This document shows positions 55,401 to 64,000 of a stretch of DNA of 64,000 nt, piece after piece. The notes below the pieces were generated by a model. That model was not told the origin of the DNA and searched no databases. It worked only from the letters and a program-made list of their open reading frames with translations. The stretch's first letter is position 1. Each line of letters opens with the position of its first letter. This stretch comes from Pontederia crassipes (taxonomy: Eukaryota; Streptophyta; Magnoliopsida; Commelinales; Pontederiaceae): assembly GCA_030549335.1 (NCBI GenBank), contig CM060197.1, forward strand, positions 48,945,654-49,009,653, read 5' to 3'. The translations under genes were made by a program, and so were the position numbers.

Positions 55401-56340
55401 ATATGGACTCAAACAGGCACCTCGTCAGTGGTACAAAAAGTTTGAGTCGTTCATGACGCAGCAAGGATACAATAAGACCAGATCAGATCATTGTGTCTTC
55501 GTGAAATATTTTTCACACGATGATTTTATTATCCTGTTGTTATATGTTGATGACATGCTTATTGTAGGTCGGGATAAAAGCAAGATTGACATGTTAAAGC
55601 AGGAACTAAGTCAATGCTTTTCCATGAAAGACCTAGGCACAGCAAAGAATATCCTCGGCATGAGGATCACCCGTGACCGAGAGCAGCGCAAGCTATGGTT
55701 ATCCCAAGAAACGTACATCGATAAAGTCTTGGAGAGGTTCAACATGAAGAACGCAAAGGCAGTTACATCGCCACTTGCAGGTCATTTCAAGTTGAGTTCT
55801 AGACAGTGTCTGAGGAACAAAATCAAGAAGCAGAAGATGAAGAACGTCACATACGCATCTGTAGTTGGCAGTCTGATGTATGCAATGGTTTGCACAAGGT
55901 CAGACATAGCATATGCAGTTGGTGTGGTGAGTCGATTCCTATCAAATCCTCATAGAGAGCATTGAGATGCAGTCAAGTGGATTCTCAGATATCTTCGAGG
56001 CACGTCTAAGATATGCTTATGTTTCGGAAACGCTGAGCCAGTGTTGGAAGGATTTACCGACTCTGACATGGTAGGAGACATTGATAGTCGAAAGTCAATT
56101 TCTGGTTACTTGATGACATTCGCAGGAGCAGCAGTCTCATGGCAATCCAAGTTACAGAAGTGTGTTGCACTACCAACGACTGAAGCAGAATATATCGCAG
56201 CTACTGAAGCAGGCAAGGAAATTCTGTGGATGAGATAGTTTTTTAGGGACTTTGGTTTGACGCAACAAAAGTATATTATCCACTACGATAATCAGAGTGT
56301 GATACATCTGAGTAAGCGTTCTAGTTTCCACTCTAAGTCA
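52465..56340 (+). pseudogene. Ty1/copia (Tork/Tnt1-like) gag-pol, frameshifted
   Basis: All domains are present in order. Gag starts near 52510 (VLTGTNYSIWKPRMKDY), with a zinc knuckle CYHCGKLGHFKKEC near 53198-53240. Protease: WILDTAASFHVT near 53407 (DTA in place of the family DSG). Integrase 53800-54690: HTDV, DNGGKYRG and QQNGVAERMNRTIEER, so the D-D-E triad is intact. RT: NKWVFRLKSEEN near 55093, YGLKQAPRQWYKKF near 55400 and LLYVDDMLIVGRD near 55540. RNase H: VGSLMYAMVCTRSDIAYAV near 55867 and TEAEYIAATEAGKEILWMR near 56180. Breaks: around 52640-52800, a stop at 53800, 54750, about 55378, 55963 and 56236. The last RNase H motif is cut off after FHSKS (56340). It is the best-preserved polyprotein in the window but not functional. 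Confidence 0.9.
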
Positions 56341-56696
56341 GTTCTGACTTTTATCTATTTCTTATAAAAGTCTCGAGAGATCGTTCTGACTTTTATCCTC
56401 AGTTTCGAGAGACTTTTATTCTGTGACGTCCAAGATTAATTCTTGAGATTATTATTGTAATCCTCTGCGTAGTTCAGAGAAGATACTTTGTAACCTACTA
56501 TTATTTCATAGTGGAAGATTTCCTTGCTCCTGTGATTTTTTCTCTTACGTTGAGGGGTTTTCCACATCAATTCTCTACGTCTCTGGTCTGATTTAATTCC
56601 GCTATATCATTGTTATCATCCCATTATTATTGTGCGCATTAAAAGAGAAAAAAGAAGATAATTTCGCAAATATTAATTCAGTCTTTTTTTCCAACA
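56341..56696 (+). repeat. 5'-truncated 3' LTR of the 51.7-56.7 kb copia element
   Basis: From 56372 it repeats the last part of the 5' LTR with few differences and ends TTTTTCCAACA. The start of the LTR, the polypurine tract and the end of RNase H are missing. The junction at 56340-56372 contains repeated TTCTGACTTTTATC and the inverted word ATAAAAGTCTCGAGA, suggesting a template switch. Confidence 0.75.
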
Positions 56697-57250
56697 TTTG
56701 CCGACTCCCCATCTTAAATATCCCAACAACTCCAACCTCGTGGGCGAGGTAATCCAGAACCTTGTCCAAGCCGGTCGTTTCGGGCATTTCTTGGCCAGGG
56801 GGCGACGTCACCGCCTGAGTGAGGCTGCCGCTCTTCTCCTTTTGTAAATTTTGGTACAATTTCCGTCACTTCCTTCAGCTTCATGGTTGCATTCCTCCCG
56901 ATTGTATACATGGAGATGATATCACCTGAGCACCTGCCAAAGCACCGCATTTCTAATCGTTCATACTTATTATTTATATCACTCACCTCGTCCGCCATGC
57001 ACGGAACTCTACCCAACCACCCTTCCAGTAGTTGTTTGCACCGTGGAGTTTGACCCTCTTTCTCAGCTTCTTCTATTTCTCTTTTGATATCAATTTGGAT
57101 ATCACTGGATAGCTTGTTCAGGTCTTCCATCATCTTCTCCAGATCCTTCACGTTTTCATCAATCTTAACCACGTAGGAGACATGTTGCGCCAGAAGCTCT
57201 GGTGACAGACTCGTCAGTGGACGAAGCACGCAGTCAAGAATTGATGCCAT
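56697..57250 (-). pseudogene. CC-NBS-LRR gene, N-terminal coiled-coil part
   Basis: The start codon lies at 57250-57248: MASILDCVLRPLTSLSPEL. A coiled coil follows (VKDLEKMMEDLNKLSSDI), then RCKQLLEGWLGRVPCMADEV and RCFGRCSGDIISMY, the W-L-x-x-V and C-G-R-C-S pattern typical of RPS2/RPS5-type proteins. Near 56845 the frame shifts. The other frame carries PGQEMPETTGLDKVLDYL and EVGVVGIFKMGS, i.e. the lead-in to the P-loop (family: G-I-x-G-M-G-G-x-G-K-T-T). It is cut at 56697 by the copia 3' LTR before the GKT. The gene resumes at 51410. Confidence 0.85.
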
Positions 57251-58510
57251 TGCCGGAAATATTAATTAGAGAAGCAGGGAATAATTAGCAATGAAGAGAG
57301 GATCAACGAACATATGGATGACAATTATACATAGAGATGATATAAGTATATGTTACAATGACCATCACCATCGCATGGGCCTATCGAGGAAGAAAAGAGA
57401 ACATTTTAAAACAATTCAATCGTCCGGAACAAAAAAAAAAGGAAAAGAAAAATGTTACGAATGGGGTTAAACATATACATCACATAATAACACCAAATAA
57501 ATCGTAATCCATATATAATTTTTTAAAACGACGATGTCATATTAGTATCTTCACATATCTATATATATATGTAGAAATCGTCACGTGAGTTTTAAATCTA
57601 TGCTCTAAAACAGTTTCCCATAAAATGACCCAACTTTAAAATATAGCATAAATTCAAAAAATTGTACAAATTTCAAATACCGGAGAGTTAAATTCGATAC
57701 GCATCATCCCCCACTAAAAGATTCTTTTGACTTTTCTTTTGGAAGTTCCTATGTAATTGAAGTTCTGCAATCTGTATATCAGACGAACTGCGTCTGTGTC
57801 TTCTGGATCCTACTGGAAATTTTGTATTAAAATATCATGACCGACTGCTCTAAAGAACGGATGTAACATCCCTCTCTTTTTTTCTCTTTCCTTCACAAGA
57901 TTTACATGCAATAGTATCCATCCGTCAGCTTAGTTTTAACTCTACGAATTAAATGTATAATTAGGCCATATTTTCTTTAGGATACAATTTGGCAAAAGCA
58001 TCCTCGGACAAAAAATTTTAAGGATAATTTTCTTGAGGAAGTATCTTTCTGCCATACGCAGGGATAAGTTAACATGATTTATAATATAAAACTATTACAG
58101 CTCTATTTAAAAATTATTTGTTTAATGTTAATAATGCCCTATATGGCCCCTATGTAGTCAGACGCTTTAGCAATCGAGGCAATGAAGCCGTCCGTCTCTT
58201 ACGGGAGTCTCGATGTCCGAATATTTTGCACGATTATTTTCCTTATATAAACTCATGATGGTTAAGTTATTTTGCATCCTTGTAATCATTATTATTCTAT
58301 AATAAATAGAGCTGTCGCTGCCCGATGACACAGCTTAATTTAGGATGAATCTCGTAAATTTCGTGTGTTCTTTTGTGATTATGCGACCTCTTCTTCTTTT
58401 TGTAACATTTACTTAATTTTATATATTAAACTAATTTTTAATATATAGGTGATATATTATGATTCTCGCTCTTTCAATGTTACGTAAGACTCCGATCTTC
58501 AATACCTTAC
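57251..58510. other. Upstream region of the NLR gene and unassigned AT-rich sequence
   Basis: No gene is visible. It holds a short TATATATATATG repeat near 57562 and the presumed promoter of the minus-strand NLR gene just after 57250. Confidence 0.4.
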
Positions 58511-58589
58511 ATGGCTCAACGTTTTACACACTTATGGCTACTTGTACTTGTCGTGGGTCTTACAAATTTTGTTGTCTCTAACCAACTTT
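58511..58589 (+). CDS. 5' end of a possible small secreted-protein gene, interrupted by the CACTA element
   Basis: ATG at 58511 opens MAQRFTHLWLLVLVVGLTNF, a typical signal peptide (basic start, hydrophobic core, cleavage plausible after VVS), then NQL. The CACTA element begins 79 bases after the start codon. AT-rich TATA-like sequence lies near 58440-58450. The rest of the gene was not recognised after the element. It may be a chance open frame. Confidence 0.4.
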
Positions 58590-58605
58590 CACTACAAAAA
58601 AAATT

Positions 58606-58815
58606 GATATTTGCGACCACAATTTGCGACCAACAAATTGTCGTTGCAATACTGCGACCACTTGGTATTGCAAATAAATCATATTTTTCTAAGAAAATAA
58701 TTTGTAATTCTTGCGACGTGCTTGCGACATTTATGTTTCACTGGTCGCAATATTTTTTTAAATTTTTTTATATTATATTTTTTAAATACTACGACCATTT
58801 ATTGTGGTCGCAATC
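58606..58815. repeat. Left subterminal TTGCGACCA repeats of the CACTA element
   Basis: About nine copies of the GCGAC/GTCGC core (for example TTTGCGACCACAATTTGCGACC at the left edge and TGTGGTCGCAATCC near 58803) in both orientations, mirrored by 62980-63350 on the right. Confidence 0.75.
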
Positions 58816-60192
58816 CTTTTGTTATTAAAAAATAAATAAAAAGGTTAAGTCTTTTCTAACACCATTCCGCTTTTTTTCATTCTCTTTCCTCCTTTTTTTT
58901 TATCCTAGCGTTTCATGCTCGGAGCACCTGCGCAGCCGCTAACCTTCTTGGATCAACATCTTCAACTTTTCAACTTCCTCAGATACTTAAAAGGTGAACA
59001 TTGTTTGCTTGATTGGATTATTCTTCCTTTTACCTTCTTATACTCTTTCTTACTTCTTCCAAGTAAAAACAAGAGGAACAACCGTAAACAAAAATTTTGA
59101 TTCGTAGATTTATAACATTTTTTTGAGAGATCACATGGAAATAAATTGATTTTCTAACTATTTTTTTGTCCACATGCATTTTGGCTGGTGAACAATCAAA
59201 ACCATTGTTTGATGGTATTGTTTATTTTTTGAATAGTGGTCATCCTTATTTGATTCCACTGTTTGCTGTTGCTATGCATGACACGACTATTTTTTTTCAT
59301 ATGCATGAAGACATCTCTCCATCTGCACCTCTATGAAATTTTAGTGGCATGATATGGTATATAATTGTCTCTCAATTATATCTGACACCATTTAGTTTTT
59401 TTATGTGCATTCTTTAGTTTAAATTTTTATCAATATCATGAATCGTTGGCATTTTTTGTACTGAAGGCACAAATAAAAGAGGGGAAGTGGATTAATTATA
59501 TACTAATATTTAATATGAAGTAAAATTAGTTCTAAATAAATCTCACAACTAGTTTTCGAATTTTGTTATTGTCCTTGTGCTTCCCTATAAAAAAATTAAT
59601 TTGTACAAGAGAAATATTAAATGGGATTTAAACTTTGGTTCCCTTATTTTCATAGTACTAATATTTGATTTAACCATAACTCTTCTACTTGTGTATGGAA
59701 TCTTGACTTAATCTTCAATGAGATGGTTAATCTTTTTACTTTTATGTTAGAATGCTTTGATTAATCTTTTTTTTATTCCCGTTAGAATTTTAGTTTGTCT
59801 TCAAACTCAGGTTTTTAGTTATCTTTGCCAATGTTAAATGAAGATTTATTATGTATTCAACAATATATTAGACAATGTACTTATTGATATTTGAACATTA
59901 TGCATGCAACGAGGTGGACAAAAAATTGGCCATGAGAGTTCTCTCTCTCTCTCTCTCATATATGTGTCGAAGGAAGTAGCTAACATATTCTTAAAAATAC
60001 AACTAGTATGCTATTCTTTTTCTTTTTCGTAAGACATCTTTTCTCTATGGTAATGTTTTTATTGTCATTTTGATGATGTCAATTATCACTTTTGTGGTAG
60101 TTGCCTCACTGAAAAGTAATAATCAAAGTAAACTATCTTTTACACTTTTTTAATCAGTTTTGTGCAGACATATATTCATTAGAAGCTCAAGA

Positions 60193-62764
60193 ATGAATAC
60201 ATCTGATAGGACATGGATGTATTTTAGACATAATTCACGAGGATTGATTAATAGACAATTTATCGAGGGTTTAGAAACTTTTATAAGCTTTGCATGTTCT
60301 CAAACCCGATTTAAGGATGGAGAAAAGATTCGTTGTCCATGCCAAAGATGTAAGAATCGTAGGTATCATATTCTGATTAGGCTATATGTGTTGTTTATTT
60401 TTTTTGCTATGAAAATATAATAACAAGGTAATGATTTTGTACATATACAACATTAGTTTACTTCATTATGTTACACTATTTTGTTATAGTTTTACTTTGA
60501 ACTAACCAAAGATAATTGTTATCTTTACAGACTATGGTGCACGGAGGTAGATCTTACTCACATGCTCGTGGTGGAAGAAGTATATTGGGTTTGGGTCGAG
60601 GTGCTTCATATGGAAATATGCCACCTATACCTTCTCAAGTTCAACCCACATTACCAAGTGAAGGGAGTAATTCTTCATCTGATGTACCAAGAGACACATC
60701 TATTCCATCCAATCCAACTCATGCGACAACTCCTTTTAGAAAATGTGAATGATTCTGTACAGCAAAACACTACTAGTGAAGATGGAAGAACGACAATTAC
60801 ACTTGATGGGAAAATGTGAGTTATATAAATTTGGTGTATGTGCATATTTCCATGTTGACATATGTTTGGACCTTAATTTATCAATGTTAATTTTCTATGT
60901 TAATGTCAATAGGATAAAACCATATGAGCCTTACTCAAAACAAATAAGAAAAATTTTCCAGCAACGATTAGATGAGGAAGGAATTCGGTGGAAGATGGTT
61001 TCGCAAGCGACTAAGGACTTTTATTTCGGCGAGTTTGAGGTAAATGAATTTGAGTCATTACTTTTTTCAAGTTATTTGATATAATCTATTATTGGATTTT
61101 GAAACTATATGAGATGATTGAATAGGATTAGTCTTAAGATATGAAAGTTCAAACTACATGTGTTGTTATTTTTCATTCAAAAGATCATATATATATATAA
61201 TATATATATATATAGTTGATTTACCAAAAAAACTCTTAGGCTAATTAGCATTATTTGTTCTAAGATTTTTTATCTATTATATCGATTTGATTTTGTAGAA
61301 ATACTTCAAATGGAACCCAACTCTTAATAGAAATATAAGAGCGGCATTCGACGTGAAGGCAGCGATTCGATACAAAGCCTTTGTAAGTAGAGTCAAATCA
61401 GAGGCACAAAGGCCTAACTATGTTCCTAAAGATGTGTGGATTAAGTGGAGACAGCTTTGGAAAAATGAAGAATTTCAAGGCATCGCTTCTCGTAACTCTG
61501 CAAATTGTCATGCTGGAACAGATGGTGGTGCACATGGATTTCATACCGGTGGCTCCATAACTACAACGGAACACAAAAGAAGATTGGTTCATATATTTTT
61601 TTTATAATTATGTGAACTTGGTGGATGTGTTTTCCATATTAAGATTTGATTATATTATTGATAGAAAAGTATGATCCTCATAATGCAAACTAAATATAAC
61701 TGATTTATGTGGTGCAAAATAAACAATAACTATCTCAAAAAATAAATAGTAACTATTGCTCATTTCATATTGCTTCTTAGTCATAACATAATCTTTTACA
61801 AGTTGACTTTGTCCACATATTCATTAGATGACTTTCATTAATACTTATATGTCTTGGATCATTATGAATTTCTTGACTGATAATTCTATTGCTCACTTCA
61901 TATTAACTGAATATAATTGGTTTATGTGGTGCAAAATAAACAATAACTATCTCCTCAAAAAATAAACAGTAACTATTGCTCATTTCATATTGCTTCTTAG
62001 TCATAACATAATCTTTTACAAATTGACTTTGTCCACAAATTCATTAGATGACTTTCATTAATACTTATATGTCTTGGATCATTATGAATTTCTTGGCTGA
62101 TAATTCTATTGCTCACTTCATATTACATGCATATACTTCTGATTAAGAATAACAAGTCTGTTATAAAAAACTTTTGAGGTCTCTTATGATCATTTTTCTA
62201 ATAGGAGCAAGAACATGGACGAGAGATGTCGTTGTATGAAGTGTTTTTGCACATGCATACCACCAATCATGATGGAATTAATTTTGTTAATGAAAAGGCT
62301 CGTGAAATCAATGTAAATTATTGTTTAGAAAAAATAGAGTATTTTACATTAGATTATTTTATGACTAATCATGATGTGAATTATTGTAGGAAAGGTATAA
62401 ACAACTTATGTATGAAGTTGGTGACAACAATGTTAATCAAAGTGAATTATATCTTCAAGCCGTCAATGCTCGTTCACATAAGAAGGTGTATGGTATTGGA
62501 TCACATAACAATCACATTAGTTTTGAAAGTCCTCCATCTTCTACCACTGATCACATCTCCTTTGCTAATTTGAGAAATTAGATTACTGACATTGTGAAAG
62601 AAGTTGTAGTTCAAATCGTGACTAACATATTGAGGGAATTTGGTATCTATTCACCCGCCACTCAAACGCCTCCGACAAGATCATCTCACAATGAAAGTAA
62701 TGATGTGCCAGAAGCTGCTATTGAGGAACGAGAAAATAATTTTGTTGAACGTTTCGATGTGTAG
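60193..62764 (+). pseudogene. CACTA accessory protein (Transpos_assoc + Transposase_24 type), broken
   Basis: Exon 1 (60193-60362): MNTSDRTWMYFRHNSRG to FKDGEKIRCPCQRCKNRR, the transposase-associated domain with its CPCxxC motif. Exon 2 (60531-60815): Gly/Arg- then Ser/Pro-rich, with a frame break near 60738. Exon 3 (60913-61039): RKIFQQRLDEEGIRWKMV. Exon 4 (61299-61586): YFKWNPTLNRNIRAAF, then HTGGSITTTEHKRRL. Exon 5 (62205-62312): EQEHGREMSLYEVFLHMH. Exon 6 (62390-62764): ERYKQLMYEVG to an in-frame TAG at 62579 and, if read through, NNFVERFDV and TAG at 62762. GT/AG sites and phases agree at each junction. The order fits plant transposase family 24 (Ptta/En/Spm). In En/Spm such proteins bind the subterminal repeats and assist the transposase. 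The frame break and stop make it a likely pseudogene. Confidence 0.78.
61186..61216. repeat. TA microsatellite
   Basis: Nearly pure (AT)n within an intron of the CACTA gene. Confidence 0.8.
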
Positions 62765-62979
62765 TCACTTGTAGTAGGTTTTTATTTTATATAATGGTTT
62801 GAGCTATGTATTTGGACATGATACTTTGAATATTTATGATTTTGAAATGGATGTTATGAATGTTATTTCTATCTTTGCATGGCTTAAGTATTACTATTAT
62901 TACTTTGAACACTGTTAAATTCAAATGTAATTGTAAACATTAAATTTTTGAACCAAAATGAATTTTTAATTTTTTCTCT

Positions 62980-63350
62980 AAAAATTTGCGACCAAAATGC
63001 AACCCAATGGAGGTCACAGTATTTTATCAAATATTTACTAAATTTAATATTTTACATACTAATCATCACATTATTAATATGTTGAAAAATAACATTATAA
63101 AATTGCGACCACTTCTTGCGACCATAGTTCGGTCCCAAACATTTTATAATTTACTTTTGATATTTAATAGAAGAAAAATATTGTGACCAAAACAAATCTT
63201 TTTTGCAACCAACTAGATGGTAGCAAATTGGCAACAACGCATATTGTGGTCGCAAAATTTTTGCGACGAGCTAAAATGCAACCATGATTTGTGGTTGCAA
63301 ATATTAATTTGGAATGAAAAAAGAATTGTTTGCAACCAAATTCTTGGTGG
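62980..63350. repeat. Right subterminal TTGCGACCA repeats of the CACTA element
   Basis: Repeated TTGCGACCA, TTGCAACCA and TGTGGTCGCAA words in both orientations, mirroring the left end. Confidence 0.75.
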
Positions 63351-63374
63351 CAAATTGCCTATTTTTTTGTAGTG

Positions 63375-64000
63375 AATTTGATTTCTCTATCCAATTCAAA
63401 TTTTGAAGTCTTCATTTTCGTATCTTAACAAAGAGACAAACAACATTATTATGGTTTATTAATGAAATGATTATTTGTGCATTTCAGAATCATTTTCGAA
63501 ACTTGCAAATGGAATTGACGTCTCATTTAAAATAATACTCTTAGGGGCCATATGACAACTAGAACGGGAGTTTCAACAAATTCTCGAGATAGTTTGAGTT
63601 GACAGATTAGTTCAGGATGTATTTGGATGGAGTGAAATTTGATGATGATGAATAAATTAGTTGATATAATGGGTTAATTTTTGGTGAGTTTTGAAATAAA
63701 AATCAATAATATAAATATAAAATAAAATATTGTTAATAAATAAAAATAAAAGTAAAAATTAAAAAATTTGTTTAAACAAATTTGTTAAAAAATATATTCT
63801 TTAACTATAAAAATTGGCTTTTTAATAAATTATATGTAGTAAAATATTATTTTTTAATAAAAAACAAGTAATAAATAATATTATATTAATATGTTATAAT
63901 AAATAATTTATATTTGATAAATAAATTATTTTATTGTAAGAGAGAAAATAAAGAATGAAAAAAAGATTAAACGAAATTTAAAAATTGTCAACACGTCAAC
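63375..64000. other. AT-rich sequence after the CACTA element
   Basis: It may contain the displaced 3' part of the gene interrupted at 58590, but no coding piece could be recognised. The last 350 bases are almost wholly A and T. Confidence 0.4.

Larger units (their letters stand above)
58590..63374 (+). mobile_element. CACTA (En/Spm) DNA transposon, TNPA-like gene only
   Basis: The ends are CACTACAAAAAAAA at 58590 and TTTTTTTGTAGTG ending at 63374, a perfect CACTA terminal inverted repeat of about 13 bases. Subterminal regions are full of TTGCGACCA and TGGTCGCAA in both orientations (58606-58815 and 62980-63350), the usual TNPA-binding arrangement. Total length is 4785 bp. The flanking trinucleotides (TTT left, AAT right) do not match, so the target duplication has mutated or been lost. 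Internal genes include a Transpos_assoc/Transposase_24-type protein but no DDE transposase (TNPD), so it is non-autonomous. Confidence 0.85.

Noticed and set aside
58587-63377. 3-bp target duplication of the CACTA element
   Set aside because: The left flank is TTT and the right flank AAT; no match, so none is claimed.

Overview
The window is nuclear DNA of a flowering plant, probably a eudicot. It is AT-rich, intron-bearing and dominated by plant retrotransposon families. Every host gene I recognise is broken or incomplete, and more than half of the window is nested mobile DNA, which suggests a transposon-rich, gene-poor (for example pericentromeric) region. I saw no rRNA or tRNA genes and no CRISPR array.

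Layout. 1-2.5 kb: the 3' half of a decayed Ty1/copia element and its LTR. 3.3-4.2 kb: a frameshifted GH18 chitinase-like gene with a TATA box. 5-7 kb: a probable minus-strand Ty3/gypsy LTR remnant. 8.45-24.55 kb: the centrepiece, a 16-kb element with THREE LTRs, flanked by a perfect 5-bp target duplication (GAATC). It has a tRNA-Asp-type primer site and carries only one Athila-like ORF (intact in the first unit, broken in the second) with no gag-pol. 24.6-27 kb: remnant of an older related element. 27-32.5 kb: a divergent 5'-truncated relative of the centrepiece without the ORF. 32.6-34.4 kb: a LINE RNase H fragment split by a 1.36-kb foldback element with a 9-bp target duplication. 34.4-36.1 kb: gypsy gag debris and a second foldback element of the same family. 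36.4-38.8 kb: last four exons of a BASS4-type chloroplast transporter gene. 38.8-43.5 kb: a decayed copia element. 43.5-46.1 kb: 3' exons of an inositol monophosphatase gene, also 5'-less. 46.5-47.0 kb: a 5'-truncated LINE. 48-49.9 kb: a probable gypsy LTR. 49.9-57.25 kb: a minus-strand CC-NBS-LRR pseudogene cut at its P-loop by nested copia elements. 58.6-63.4 kb: a CACTA transposon carrying a TNPA-like gene but no DDE transposase.

The most unusual material is the 8.45-32.5 kb retrotransposon family. Its LTR U3 regions and 5' leader are saturated with the CpG-rich motif TTACGGCCGA/TTACGCCC and related palindromes centred on CGGCCG. It also has twin leader stem-loops with an R-Y compensatory pair, a hairpin with an AGGA loop before each of two polypurine tracts, and five-fold repeats of ACCAGTTTGTGGA in every LTR. 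LTR1 and LTR3 match each other closely while the middle LTR is distinct, which suggests the whole three-LTR unit was copied and inserted as one piece. All homology statements rest on reading the sequence and on remembered family features; no database search was made.
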